From Dryas octopetala (taxonomy: Eukaryota; Streptophyta; Magnoliopsida; Rosales; Rosaceae): a DNA stretch of 64,000 nucleotides. Both the position numbers and the translations under genes were made by a program. Location of the stretch: NCBI GenBank assembly GCA_963921425.1, contig OY992838.1, positions 9,362,001 through 9,426,000 of the forward strand, read 5' to 3'. The first letter of the stretch is position 1, and the number at the start of each line of letters is the position of its first letter. The notes under the pieces are model-generated. The model was not told the DNA's origin. It was given only the letters and a program-made list of their open reading frames with translations, and made no database searches. This document shows, piece after piece, positions 24,022 through 37,795 of this stretch.

Positions 24022-26358
24022 TCAACTAAATTTGCCAATTTCCATCTTCTTCTTGATTGCCCTCTGACCATGGTATATGAATGAATCTAATATTCCAGAA
24101 ACGGTGAAAACACCTGAAAATAACAGTAAATAATACATTGCTTGTGCATTAATACAATAAGAAAAAAAAAAAAAAGAAACAGGCAGGAATAGCGTTGAGA
24201 GAGAAACAGACAGATTAATGACATATCAGCAATACCCAGAGTAATTATCATAAGGAGACCCACATTGCACATGCATCAGAAGTTAATTAACAAATAGACC
24301 CAGAAGAATGTAGCATGCTGCAAAAGATTTAGTTCAAGACGACTGATGACAAGTGACAATGCTGGTTAATAAGTTGGATAAATTTTTGATGAATGGAAAG
24401 ACATAACTTCAAAATTCATATAAGTGACCAGAAAAGCCAAAGATGGAAACTAGATTACTCTCATCGATAGAAGTAAAAAATAAGAGAAAGAATTTGGTAA
24501 TTACCTCCAACTATGGCACACACATTTGTTAGGAAGTGTAAGAATGAAATATGCTCCTCTGTGAAAGTTACCTGCAACATGCAAATGAACAGCATGAGAC
24601 AAAAGAAAATCCATGCGCCATAATAATATAGGAAAATTTTCAGCGGCCGCAGGGCAAATATCTGTTTAAATATCTTGAAATAAGAGGAAAACCCACCTTT
24701 ATTGGAGAAAGATCATAGAAGAAAAAAACTCCAGGAAGGTACTGAAGGTTTCCAATTTCTGTACCCCTAAAATGTTCAGTAACAGAGAACTGCAAAGTTC
24801 AATTATTAGGGCAAAAGTCATCTTCCACTAGTAAAAAAAAAAAATTCCAAAAGCTAGCAACTTTTTTTTTTTTTTTTAGTTTTGAGGTCACTGCGCACCT
24901 GATTCGACTGGATAGTGTGTCCACTCACATCTGTATACACAGTAGGTACAACCTGCAAAATTAGATTATTGTGGGTCAGCCTCCAATGTGGATCTCCTTA
25001 CAATAAAAGCAACTAGGTGAACCAGTGTCATCATTCACAACCAAATATCTGTTGAGTCCTGTAATAGCTTGATTTTTTATTTTATTTTTTTAAGATAGAA
25101 GGCTTTCGAAGCTTTCCAAATAAAACATACTGTTCAAAATTCTGGATTTTACTATAAAGTAACAAATAACAATCCTTGGGGTCCAATGGTATGTAAAACA
25201 TTGCCAACTGACAAAAAGTAAAAGGTCAAATTGTAGCTAGAGCATCCTATGTCATGATAAAGGGATACAAGAAAGACTCATGCTCTTTTATTCACAAAAA
25301 TACAACACATCCATAGTCAAAAAAATTTCAATATGAACATCTAAAGAGAGAAAAACTCATGTCATCTAAACAGTAAATTTCTTAGTCTTTTTTTTTGCAC
25401 CTGCTATATAAACGATGTCTTTTGTGTGCTTGTGTGTGTGTGCACGAGTAAACGACATTATTCTAACATGGAAAAGAACTAAGACAATATAATGCACATG
25501 GTTTCCATTAGACAAGGGCATATTGGTACACTAAATCTACAGAAGCAATCCTGCAAGACACTGACCTTAATAAAATATTGATACATCCCACTTGGTGTTT
25601 TTTGTGTCCAGTGCACACTGAAGGTTGAAAAGGCAATATGTAAGTACATATATGTATGATGTCATAAATAGCCTGCACCTAGAAGAAGTCATATCTATAG
25701 AAATAAATATGGCCGACTAGAATTTGAAAAGAAGGAAAGAGAGGAAAGCATACCCATCAAGAGGATTTACAACACCAGGGAAATAATCTCCAAAAGACAA
25801 TCTGTTGATCGTGTGGCTTATCTGCATCATGTAATATAAATTAATTAGACAGCACCTCTGACAAAGAAGGATGGAGTATAAAAAATTTCATTTAAAGGAA
25901 ATTTGATGATTTCATAACATCACACGTCTTGTAACATTTTCCTTACAAACATATCACATATACAAAGAAAACTAAAAATATCATGGATCATGTCTTACAT
26001 TGAAACTATCCTTTTGAAATGCCAGCAGATCATGTACATGAACATTTGATTGTTGAAAGCTTTTCCCAGGTGCAAAATGAAAGTTCCCAGCCACCTTATT
26101 GACTTCCAAGAATCCATAAATATTACATCCTTCACCTTCTTCATCTTTAATCCTTTGCAAAAAACCTTCTCTTTTGCACTGTTATCCAACATATAACATT
26201 AGAAACACTAAAATATTTTAAGAATAGAATCATTATCAAATTTTTCAATTAGTATGTACGGGTGAAGGGGGAGGAAAAAATCATCATGGTGGGGAATTAA
26301 GAGACATGTAAAAAGCAGACAGTGAGTGTGAGAGAGAGAGAGAAAGAGGGGGGGGGGG

Positions 26359-26393
<35 letters not shown>

Positions 26394-28592
26394 AGGATTC
26401 ATATTGAGAGGTTTCACATGACAGAACATGAATGAATTTAGACTATCCAAAATCAAACGTCACCATAACATTGGAAATAAAAAATGATTGGGCAAAGGGA
26501 ATACTTTTCACTTTTTCAGCCAAACACATAAAATTAATTTGTACCCACACATTGGCATCACAACAATAAAAATTTCTCATTTTTTCAGTACAGATTTGGA
26601 TTCAAGCTCTTAAGTTCACAAACCTGGTCAATCACATCTGGATTTGAAATTGCCCAACCTTTCTTTCGGTATGCTTCACGGACTTCTTCGCAGGAGTTAC
26701 AACAATCCTCATCAGCCTGCAGTAATAAAAACACAAAAGAAAAAAGAAAAAGAAAATAAGAAACTCATAATTAAAGGAAACTTCTTTGAATCAAAACATC
26801 TTTGTATAAAATCATTATCACTTATGATTGACCAAAATTCAGCTATATTCACAATGCCTCTTGAAATCCCCAGCACAAAATCCAAAATGAAAACATTGCC
26901 TACATACAGAAAGCCTCAGCAGAAGTGAAATAGAGAGCAAGAAACTAAAACAGTGGATGGAGGGCAATGACAAACATAGCTACCTAATCAAACACCTAAT
27001 GTACAAAGACATGGCTGAATAACATTTCCTCTTAGATGCTGAATGTAATCAAATTATAATAGTTGATTAAGCATCAAGTGATTCTAAGCTAAATATTAGA
27101 CAACATTGGAATCGAAAATAATATACAATAAAAAGAGCTTCACATAAATAAAAAGCTTGTTATTTTGAATATCCAATTACACTATATTAAGGCATGAAAT
27201 TGGTATATCTATAATATTAAAAAAAACTCTCTGTTGCTGGACACATATGAGATGCCCAATATACCTCCACTGTTTCTAAGTAACTTTGATAATAGACTTA
27301 AGAAACAAGTATAACGATCCAGACAAGCAAACATACCGCTTCTGCACCATAACAGGAACCACAGTATGTCTCATTATGCTCAAGCCTTCCACCATGTCTC
27401 TGTAAGGGATTGTCAATCTGTGCCAAGGAGAAACAGGTATAAGAAGAATGAAAGACAGAAGTGTAAAAACAATGAGAACTTTTAAAGGTCCTTCATGCAA
27501 TTCATTGAAAATTGTGATTACAGCATGAAAGAAAATAACTATTTTGGATACACTAGGTAGTTCCAAAATATATTACACTTGGGTGTATCAAATGTAAATA
27601 AGGACATAGACGGAGATAAGAGATTAAATAAAAATAGTTGGTCCTGAGAAATGTAATTCCAGCGATATTGTATTTACTAACCTTGGGGGCACCAATTCCA
27701 TCTTGCCTTGATTCTATAACATTGCCATGGGAGTCTAATCTTTTCTTGATTATATCATGCTTCTGCAAGGTACATAAAAACGAGAAATTTTAAACAACTC
27801 AAACTTGAATCACAAGAACAAGCTCAAAATTGTACAGCAGAATGTAATTGCGTGCAACTGTCAAAGAGAGAGACATAGGGAAGAGGAGCAAAAGTCATTC
27901 GCAACGTCACCGATTATTAATTGCAATACATACTACATCAAGGTGTTGCTCTCCACTGATGTCCATGGCATCGACACTGAGTATAGAACAAGGAAGGGCA
28001 GCAAAGGTTACATCAAACTGCACTTGTGAATGTCAAAAGGACGCACTCATTAGTTTTAAGTGGGCAATTGTAAATTGCAATGTACCACAATACTAGCAAA
28101 GCATTATATGATATGGGTTATGAATGAGGAGCTATTTGATACTTGTTATAGGACATAAAAAAAGCAACATTACATTGATACGTAGGGTTTCTCCTCTTGA
28201 AGTATCTACCACAAGCTTTGTTTCCGTTACCGCATGGAGATATAACCCTGCACCCACGTAATAAAAACAACCCATATCAACAATTAGGGATAAAATTTCG
28301 AAATTTGAAGGAGTCTATGCTCTTTCCATGATGACCCATCAAAATTCTAACATTTTCTTAGGAAATGAGGACAAACCCTAGAAAAACTAGCAGATCCTAA
28401 ATGAAAAACCCAAAATTAATAAGCATGTAGATCTAAAAAAGGGAACGTACGGAGCTCGGAGAGGAAGAGCAAGAGCATGACGATGGAGGAGGCGAGAGTG
28501 ATGACGCCACCGGAGAGTGTACGGCTGTAGAAGTCCTCGTTAATTTTGGGGTACGCGTCCAAATTCCGAAGCTTGCTCATCATGTTCTCCAT
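24022..28592 (-). CDS. ERGIC3: ER-Golgi cargo receptor, ERGIC3/Erv46-like, 13 coding exons
   Basis: Spliced coding exons on the reverse strand, all with GT-AG borders: 28592-28451, 28247-28174, 28017-27934, 27762-27682, 27417-27337, 26716-26624, 26178-25999, 25821-25754, 25617-25566, 24952-24899, 24789-24697, 24571-24505, 24113-24022. They sum to 1161 bp, an unbroken 386-residue protein, the length I expect for plant homologues. The N-terminus MENMMSKLRNLDAYPKINED leads into membrane segment 1 (about residues 28-45). A luminal part follows, with the cysteine cluster CGSCYGAE...CCNSCEEV. The second membrane segment is near the C-terminus (FLTNVCAIVGG, VFTVSGILDSF), before a short lysine-rich tail ending GKFS. 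Family members cycle between ER and Golgi in COPII/COPI vesicles as cargo receptors. No defect is seen. Confidence 0.95.
26331..26391. repeat. GA microsatellite with G run in an ERGIC3 intron
   Basis: (GA)n tracts broken by a G run (about 26350-26361), inside the intron between coding exons 6 and 7. Probably highly length-variable. Confidence 0.85.
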
Positions 28593-28800
28593 TTTTGTTC
28601 GCTATCAAACTCCGATAGATTTGATTTAGTTTCTTTCTATCTTCTCGATTACCTGATAATCTGTCTGTGAAATTCTTCTCGATTAAAATTATCTGATGCG
28701 GATTTGATTTTGATAGATTGAACGTTTGAAACACAAACACCCCGTTCGTCGCAATTCAAAGAGAGACACAGAGAGAATTACTGGAAAAATTGCGAACGGG
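28593..28800 (-). promoter_or_regulatory. 5' leader and promoter-proximal region of the ERGIC3-like gene
   Basis: Upstream of the ATG at 28592 on the reverse strand lies a pyrimidine-containing leader (ctctctctgtgtctctcttt, about 28758-28777 read in reverse). No clear TATA box was found. The extent is inferred. Confidence 0.35.
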
Positions 28801-28891
28801 GGCGTCAGACTTTGTTTGCTATTCTAATTTTTAACTTTATATTTGTTTTTTCTTTATTTTGTTTTATTTTAAACTTTTTACTTTTTTTCTT

Positions 28892-29389
28892 GGCTTTTTT
28901 TACCCAAATAGAGCCTGAACTATAGAGGGTGTGCTCAAATACCACCCAAACTTTTTTTCTTGCCAATTTATCACCTAAAATTATTAATATGTGCTAATTT
29001 GCCACCTAATATTCATTTTTCTGTTAAATCATTAAAAAATTTCCTAAACTTCCCATTTTGCCCTTGAATACAATAAAAAGAATATTATTATTTTAAAAAT
29101 TTTTTTTAAAATATAATTAGAAAAAAAATTAAAAACTAAAAAAATAGAAAATGGAAATACCCTTTTTTTTTAGGGGGTTTAATTAGATTTTTTTTTTAAT
29201 ATTTAAAATACTTTTTTTATATAAATGATGAAAATACCCTTGAAATAAACAGAAAATTTAACTAAAATGACGGTAGGTGGTAAATTTGCCAATATGTGAA
29301 AGTTCAGGTAGTAAATTGACAAGAAAAAAAGTTTGGGTGGTATTTGAGTACACCTTTTATAGTTCAGGTGGTATTTGAGTAAAAAAACC
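28892..29389. mobile_element. MITE with long terminal inverted repeats, probably Mutator-like
   Basis: The left end (acccaaatagagcctgaact, then ctcaaataccacccaaactt) and the right end are complementary for over 100 bp. Both arms carry internal copies of a caaataccacc phrase. There is no coding capacity. The T-rich flanks hide any target duplication. It lies just upstream of the ERGIC3-like gene. Confidence 0.85.
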
Positions 29390-32250
29390 TTTTTTTTTCT
29401 TTTTTTGGAAGTTTTGGAGGGGAACTTTACCGAAAACTCGGCTCCGGGCATTTTCTATTGTTCTTTCTTTTCTTTTTTTGTTCTTTTTTATTTTTTTTAT
29501 AGAATTTAACATTTTTTCTATTCTAGGCTTTGTGTTTTCATTGAAGTCCTATTCTAATTTTTCTGTAGGAAGCTCCCAATTAGAATTAGCTGCTGACTTA
29601 AACTCCAAATTTTTGGTTTGGTTTTGGTTGGGATGGGCTTCATGGTTGAAAGAAGACATGCTGAACAAAGGTTTGCAGAAATTAGGAAGGGAAATTTTAA
29701 AAGGACTCAACTGTTTGCTTTCTACTTTCTACATCTCACATGTTCACTATTGTTTGCTTTTAGAATTTCCCAATTGGAAAACATTTGTTGAATAATTCAA
29801 AGTTCTTCTATAAGGTATTTGGGGGCCCAAGCCCAACAAACAAAAAACTAAACAACAATCAACATGGGCCTGAACAGGTCTGCTTTAACCTCATCTAGCT
29901 TCTATAGATCATATTCATGAGGCCTCACCAACTCCTGAAAGCCCAGCTCCAAATTAAGAATGACCCAAGTGGGAAATGCTATCAGTAGCAAAGTTCCATT
30001 CCCTATATATATGCTTGAAAGTTGAAACTGCATGATCAGTTCCCAAGCCAAAGGTTTATTCACTCAAATAGGAGAGTGGAGAACCATGGAGAGGATGGGA
30101 ACTTTCCCAATCCCCTCTCTATTTGGATATGCTCACTTCATACCGTAGTTTCAAAGGTAAGGAAATATCTTCTTATCAAATAATTTAAAATAACATGTTA
30201 AATTGACAATTTAAAATATGCTGACACTCGATTAGTACCCCTTATTTTATTTTTTTTCCAAATCTCAATCGAAACACTTGAACTATAAAACCATCTTGAG
30301 GCATTGGAAAGTAAAACTACATGATCTAGTTGACTAAGTTAAATTGCATTGAATAAGATGATCAAATCATGTGTCAAGTTTTCTTCAACTATCCAGTTTG
30401 AGTTTTCTGTTTGTCAAAATAAAGCTTAACTTGTACATTCCTCATTATTCATAAGAATTGATTCCTGATTTCCTTACCAAATGCACATAAAAAGTTAATG
30501 AAGTCATGAGTTATGTTTATTAGATGAAGCATTCATGAGTCGTCTGTCTGCATGATCTTTTTGAAATTTAGCTCTATTCTCTCACAAATCTGTGTACCAA
30601 TGTCCTTTTCTTGAAGCAGAAAAACAACATTACAATTTCCTCTTTCCATATGTCTTATTTCCCACTAAATTAATACGATCTCTATTTGCATCATTTCTTT
30701 ATACGGTGTCTATGACAAACCAACTCTATTTGTATTAGAAAGATAACTAAATAATGGTCTAAAAGTACACAACATCAGCATATAAAATAAAAGCAGAGAA
30801 TTCAACACTTTACCATTCTACGAGAAATCTTATAAGTTCGGACCCTAAACCCTAAATCTTATATGAGACTCTCTCATGTGGAAAAATTATTATAACTATT
30901 ATATATGACTTTTCTCTAATATTCAAAAGGCCTCACATGCCATTCATACATGTGACAGTTTTGAGTGAAAAATGTTTTAGGAGTGTTGTACTCAAGATGT
31001 ACGTTATCATCCTATGTGCCGCCTTAACCACTTATTACCCAAAATCATGACTAGAAGGATCCAACTTGAGTACATTTTGTCCCAGATATGATTCCTTGTT
31101 ATTTTTTGTAAGGCACGTGAAACTCTACTCTCCCAACTTTGGAATATATACATTTTGTACTTCCAAGTTCCAACTGCTCATTTCAATATTGGGTGCGCAT
31201 AGATATCTAATCAAAACATGGGCAACTTTGAGAGCAAATCAAATTGTAATTTTCCTTTATTGTGTGGGCTATGGACTTTGATTCCTCCAAATGGAGTTAA
31301 AGAGAATAATATAAAATAATAGTTTCAATTATACAATGATTGTACTATCAAATACTTTTATTCAACACTTTGAGTTCCTAGCATACATATATATATATGG
31401 ATGTGCATCATTTTGACTCAGACCCTTATGCCAAAGATTTCCCCAAATTCCCACTGACCGCCAGTTTTATTTGAATGCAATATTGAAGAAGACAAAGACT
31501 GTCAAATCTGGTTTTACTTCACCTCTTGATCATCTCCATCTTTTCATCAACCTCAATCATTAAGTAATGGATGGAGCCATGGAAGTAGTTAATTAAAGAT
31601 ACGAAATAATTAGGGATGAAAGTGAAAGGGCGCAAACGCATGAAGATGACACATGCGCGCGTGACACAAATACAACAGCTAACCAAAGATATTTGATTAA
31701 TTATGTTAGTTTGATATATATTATTCGCTCATTCCTTAATAATTTAAAATTTTTATAGTTATTTATTTTCTGACATGGTATAAAAATTCTGGTTTTAGAA
31801 GGTTTTAAATTCAAAATCACCGACCATCTTCCCCCACACTGATTTTTGTATATTATTTCCTACAAAGTAGGGTTGCATATTTATCTGTCTCTCTACCTAT
31901 AAGATAAAACTACATGCAAGAAAAAATATTAATTAGTTTAATATATATTATTGGCTAATTCCCTTATAAGTTAGATATTTTGGGTTGGTTGTCTGACAAA
32001 TTAAAGGATATTTCATGACCGAAACATGTTGATAAGTTGATATTGTACCAACAAGCGAGCAATTACATGCATGCATATGAGAGACAAAAATGGTATATTG
32101 CAATGTATGTACTAATTAAGTTTAAGTTTACATAAAGGATACATGTCATTGATATATTTAGATCTTCTCCATATCTTGGCAATCTTTAGTTTCTAATCTT
32201 AGTCATTTATTAGAAATTAAAAAATTATAATATACGATAACTTCTCATTC
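29390..32250. other. Intergenic DNA, nothing recognised
   Basis: AT-rich sequence. Short frames such as 29478-29795 (+) show no domain features. No RNA gene is recognised. Confidence 0.5.
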
Positions 32251-32830
32251 TTTTTTCCTTTTTTTTTTTAGAAGAAAAGGTATTCATTAATTAACCACTG
32301 TTAACATCAAAGGCCACAATATCAGCCAACCAAGTAGGACAAAAGTCCCCGAACATGGCGTTCGAACATGTGAGTGCAAATCTCGTAAGAGCATGCGCCG
32401 CACGATTACAGACACGAGAATTATAAAGAAAACTTAAAGAAAGAGACTTAATTTCATCAAGTAACAAGTCATTCGCCGATAAACATTGAACCTCACTAGT
32501 GACCGCCTTATTAGCCAACTGGGCATTCGAGTACAAAACAACCTGTTGGAAACCATGATCCCTTGCCACCATCAAACCATGCCAAAGAGCACCCAGCTCA
32601 GCTACCAAGACAAAGACCGTACCCACAAGCGGCAAAGAGACCGCCACCAAGACCTCCCCCTAATCATCCCTACAAATAACTCGAAGCCTATAAGCACACT
32701 CATAACTCTTTGTTACAGCATCCACATCCACCCGAACTACACCAGGGGGCGGACAAGACCACCGCGCAGTCGGACCAGCCTCGCCACCCAAGAATGAACA
32801 ACTTCATTAGCAACTTGAAATTCCTCTGCC
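32251..32830 (-). pseudogene. LINE-type RNase H relic with A-rich tail
   Basis: The reverse-strand frame 32650-32291 (119 codons) reads like the C-terminal RNase H domain of plant LINEs: LVAELGALWHGLMVARDHG, DEIKSLSLSFLY, RAAHALTRFAL, and a typical FGDFCPTWLADIV ending. The catalytic Asp position after VVLY reads Asn (YSNAQL). An in-frame stop separates it from upstream sequence (VVRVDVDAVTKSY, about 32720) that belongs to the same domain, and part of the RAAN..AH segment is missing. A poly-T run on the + strand (about 32251-32270) is the A tail of the insertion. A phrase tttagtttctaatcttagtc occurs on both sides (about 32186 and 32838). Confidence 0.7.
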
Positions 32831-34978
32831 AAAATTTTAGTTTCTAATCTTAGTCATTTATTACAAATGCACTTTGGAAATCTTTAGTTTCTAATTAATC
32901 TTAGTCATTTATTAAAAATGCTAAATGCACAAACAAAATTAAAATGCTAAATGCACTTCTCATTTAGCTTCTCTCGCACTTGGATGTTCGGATTTAATAT
33001 TTTATAACTGCACTAATGGAATGAAATAGTGGAAACTGAAATGGAGTGTCGAACTGTCGATAACATTATCTATAATGTTATTATTATTATTTTTCGAAAT
33101 TATATATTGAACATGAAGACAAAAACAAAGAAAATTAAACAGTGTTAGGAGATTGTCCATGGCTTCAAAGTTAGAGTTCAAACTAATAAACTACAATTAA
33201 TGAGAATGTTTTTTGAAGATATGATTTGTTGGACAAAAGAGACCTTATCATAGGAGAGTAATGGATCGATTTAAGATGTAACATCTATGATAGTACTGCA
33301 TGCGTGGCAATCAATTCTACTTTGGAACTTTGTTGTTAGTGCCTTGGGCACTAACAACAATAAGAGTTAAAAGGCACTTTAACATCTTGGCAAGTAAGGG
33401 GAATCGATCTGTTAAATTATATTAGCCTAACTTCGTAAAGATACATAATTTTATAGCGAAATGATTATGTCTTAGGATGTTTCCATTTGTTGATCAAGTA
33501 GGTACACTTAGGTTGATTTTCCACATTAAAAATTTTATGAAAGGAGATACCAGGTGAGTTTTTCAGTAGATTAGAGGAAGCTAGAACCATAGCTATCATT
33601 GATAAAGCTTTTTCAATCTTCCTCATTATCCCATTAGCACCAAGTGGGAAATCTTCTATTCTTCTTTGCCTGCCCCATTTGTTCTTAATTAAGCACCTTA
33701 TCAAGGCCTGTAAGAGGAAGATACCACAAATTAGGAATCATAAAGATGATTTAGGATTGTAGGAGAGCGCCATTCACGCTCCCTTCTTGCACTCCCAACC
33801 TCATATGCAAAGTGCAATGAATGCTATTAATATAATAAAATAATGTTAGTCACACTGGTGCATATTTAAGAGTGCAAGAGGTGTTTGAAGGATCACAAAT
33901 ATGCATGTAACACTTCCCTTTTTGATAACACATTTCTTAATTAAGATAATGACAAAAGTGTTAGACAACCACTACTCCTAAATGTTTAAAATGTTAGGAA
34001 ATAGGTCAACAATGTTAAGCTTCTTACACTCTCTTTCACGTGTAGCCGCTTCTTATGCATGAGGATTAGAGGTTTCGAATCCATAATTTCATGCAAACAA
34101 AGCTCTAATACCATATTAGAGAATTACTAGTTGCATTCCAAAAATTGAAGTTATAAGAAAATAAGTGTCAACAATGTATATATATCAAGCTTACAAAAAA
34201 GAGTATAAGAAAGAAAAAACTTGGTTGAAACCAAACCCTCTCACACAATCAATTTAATGCCTAGGAGTGCAATGAATACTACCAATACTGCTCAAACTTT
34301 CTCCTATTTGTTAATGGAAGATAGAAGCATGGAGATCGAGACTAAAGAAAATGGGTGTGAATGAGAATCCAAATGAGTCCCAATAAATGTCCCATACATT
34401 GCACACACTGCGCGCAACACAAGAGAACCTGGACATATATACACATGTAAACCACCACCTTAGTCAGCTAGTCTCCAAATTAAACTACCCAACTACCCAC
34501 TAAATATATGCTCTCCAAAATCACATACACAACAACACTCAGCTTTTGATCTATCACTGCAGCTTAGTTCTTAATGCCCCACTCTACAAAATATTAAAAT
34601 CCATAAAAATCAAGAAAAGAAAGGGGAGAGGATATCCAGATATCACATACAGGTGCTTTGGTGGGGGGGGGGGACTGGGGGTAGAGAAAAATTAGAGCTC
34701 GGTGGGTGTGGTGGGATATTAGTGGGCTTAGCACTACAGCATCCTTTGTGGGCCCTGATGAATCATTTCCAGGCCAGCCTTACATATGTCACATCATAGA
34801 AAAGAAAAGGAGGGGTGTGTGTGGGCCCATTACATATCCGGCAGCGTCTGGTTTTTCCTTCCTAGTGGAGGCCCATCGAAAAGGCCTTGGGTTTCTTTGT
34901 TGTGGCAGTTTTTTCAGTTGGCTCTTTGCCCAATATATGTGCTGTGATTGGATTGCCCTTTCTATTTTGGGTTTTTTT
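32831..34978. other. Intergenic DNA with minor repeats
   Basis: Contains a perfect hairpin at 33330-33360 (14-bp stem, 3-base loop) and a reverse-strand 79-codon frame (33465-33704) preceded by an acceptor-like tract, which I cannot assign. A sequence at 34102-34113 matches, on the reverse strand, a Copia-type initiator-Met primer site with one change. A G run lies at 34663-34672. Confidence 0.45.
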
Positions 34979-35392
34979 TCATATTTAGTATCTGAACTTT
35001 GACTATTGTTTTAATGTGGTACCTAAACTTTTATTTGTCTCAATTGAGTACCTAAACTTTTATTTTGTGTCTAATAGGTACCAAAATGAATTTCTGTTAA
35101 AATTATCAACAAAAGTTAGGGGCAATATAGTCACTTCAAAAAATTTATATTTTAAAATTTTTTTTGTTTGTTGTGTGTTTTTTTTAATAATTTTAAACAT
35201 ATAAAGAAAATAATTAAAATATACTTTGACTATATTGTCCCTAATTTTTATTGACAATTTTAACAAAAATTCATTTTGGTACCTATTAGACACAAAATAA
35301 AAGTTTAGGTACTCTCAATTGGGACAAATAAAAGTTTAGATACCACATTAAGACAAGGGTCAAAGTTTATGTACTATATATGAAATAAACCC
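34979..35392. mobile_element. Mutator-like MITE with perfect 9-bp target duplication
   Basis: A 414-bp element with long complementary ends (gggttttttttcatatttag against ...tatatgaaataaaccc). It is flanked by the direct 9-bp repeat TTCTATTTT at 34970-34978 and 35393-35401. The arms pair for about 130 bp or more. Internal phrases gtacctaaacttttatttg are mirrored. No coding capacity. Confidence 0.92.
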
Positions 35393-37529
35393 TTCTATTT
35401 TTGGTTAGATTGTCTGAGAGGATTCAGGGTGCCAGAAGCATTAGATGGCTACAATAATTATCATTTTTTTTTTCTAAATTTTTTTTATTTTATTTTGTTC
35501 CCATTTTGGTGGAAAGGAGGAGGGGTTTAATTATAAAAAATAATAGAGACACAAATATCGCACGAAATTGTTGAATAGTACAGTTGAAAGGTCGTAAAAG
35601 AAAAAAAAAAAAGAGAAAACAAATATCGCTTGGTCATCATTAATCATTCAAAAGTGAGCAAAGTATAATGAAATTTGCATACCATCTATGGCGAACTGTG
35701 CTTAAAAGATTACATGTTGATAGAGTTTCCCGGACTTGTACACTAATATTTCAAAAAAGTGCTATAGTTATACTTAATTAAATGTAAAAAGGTGCTAATT
35801 AATTACACATATCCATCTCTTCTCTAAATACAAAATTACTAAATTCTTAATCTTTAATGCATGCAAAGGTAAATACTATATTTATCGTGAATGTTTACAT
35901 ATATAATATTCATTTCTATCATTTATATGATCATTAAAATGTTTACTTATCACATTGTATTTGATGATACTATACGATATGTTACGTTATGGAGTTAAAC
36001 AATTTCTATAGATTTAAACATTTACTATATATTGAGGCTTGATGATGGGATTTTCAGAAGAGCTACTTGGTGTTTGCATCGGACTAGAGTCTAAACTGAA
36101 ACGTTAAGCATTGGTGTTAATATGACAAAATTTTGAGGTATTGGTGTTAATATGACAAAATTTTGAGGCGTTGGTGCATGTTAATGGTCAGTACTAGCAC
36201 TATGGTGAGTTAGCAACTTAGCACTAGCTGTGAGTGCTTTCTAGCTGTGAGTTAGCAACTGATTAATGTGATCAAATATATGCACGCTTGATGTACTTTC
36301 TAACTTTTTCAAGGGAGCAGGTGTGCCATTTTGATGCAACTTATGATTTGATGCATCGTGATTAATCAACTCAATCAATCCACATTGTGTGATGCCATCT
36401 CATTCATATATAAGAGCTTTTTTTGGTGTGGACGCCGTATATTATATAAGGGATTAGTGTTCAAATTAATGACAACGCTTAAATGACAAATATATCTAAC
36501 AAGGGACGGCCATGAGTTTATAAGTATTCTGCATATCAATGTGAAGGAAAAAAAATACAACTACTTGGTTTGGTAAATCATTGCACCTTTTAATGCCTAT
36601 GGCTTTCGTTGCTACAGATTCATTGCTTGTCAATTGAGATTTTGTCCTGATCACCGGCCTACGAAGTTTGCCATGACTTTATCTACAAAGATACCACAAC
36701 ACGTAATTAATTATTTTCAATTAAAGAATCTTTGACTCACAAGATCAAGTATATAAGCCATAAGCTAGCAATAGCATCCAATAATATTAGGATCCGTTTA
36801 ATTTATTCACTAACTAATTGATGTGTTTGTATATATATATAAATATTTAACCTGTTAAAAATAAAAGTAAATTAACAAAAAATCACAAAAAATTGTAAGT
36901 TTCACTCATAAACTCATGTAAACGATTTATTTATTTTTAAGCCATAAGAAGTGGCTTAAAACTATACTTTTTTTCTGACGCCGTATGTAATCTTCACAGA
37001 GTTACACTTTATTTTGTTATGTAATATTTATTTTGTTATAATGCAGAATGTAACTCTTTTAGAATTACACTTTATAATTTCGTAGAATTACACTTTGTTG
37101 AATGATGTAATATTGTTTTAAAGTTTAAGCATTTAGAGCTTAGGTTTTATGACTTTATATTTAGGGTTTTAGGGCTTTAGCCCTAAATTCTAAAAACTAT
37201 ACCATAAATCTTAAACTCTCAAAAGAATTTAAAAAAGATTAAACTAAAACTTGGGTATGCTTGAATACCTAACTTGGGAATACTTGAGTTTGAATAGTAT
37301 TGAATGCTTTATACTTGATTTTTTTTTGAATTGTGGCTTATAAATATTTTTTTGTAGCTTAAAAATAAATAGATTATAAGTTTGGGTTTATGACTAAAAG
37401 GTTGTATGTTGTGGCTTATTAATAAAGAACTCTAAAAATAAAGATTTTTTTAAATAAATGAGTTTAAATTCAGCATATATTGATTTAAATAAATGAGATA
37501 CAACCATATAATTTTACCCAAAAAAAAGG
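35393..37529. other. Intergenic DNA with a short tandem duplication
   Basis: About two copies of a 33-bp unit (ggtgttaatatgacaaaatt...) lie at 36113-36178. Nothing else is recognised. Confidence 0.5.
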
Positions 37530-37795
37530 GAGATATGATAGTGCTTTTAGAAGCCTAAAAAACGCTTTCAAATAGTCAAAATCGCTTTTCGGTTATATAT
37601 AAAAACACTTGGAAGCGTTTCTTAAGGAAGCACCTATCATGTGCTTCTTCAGGAAGCACTTCCAAGTACATTCACAAAAAGCACTTAGATTTTTTTAAAA
37701 AAAATTTATATGTCTTTCTAACAAAAATGCTTCTACTAGAAGCGTTACTAAGTAAAAGCGTTTCCTACATAAGAACTCCAAAACATGTTAGCGAA
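37530..37795. mobile_element. Degraded copy of a hAT-like MITE family
   Basis: Resembles the element at 42792-43087 in the same orientation. Shared phrases include agaagcac blocks, gcacctatcatgtgcttctt around the centre, and aaatttatatgt followed by aaaagcg near the end. The ends are eroded. Confidence 0.6.

Noticed and set aside
34102..34113. Copia-type initiator-Met primer-site match on the reverse strand
   Set aside because: A single short match with one change; no LTR pair or pol sequence nearby, so not called as an element.
37160..37185. Telomere-like tttagggttttagggctttag
   Set aside because: Only two or three imperfect units; common in plant intergenic DNA.
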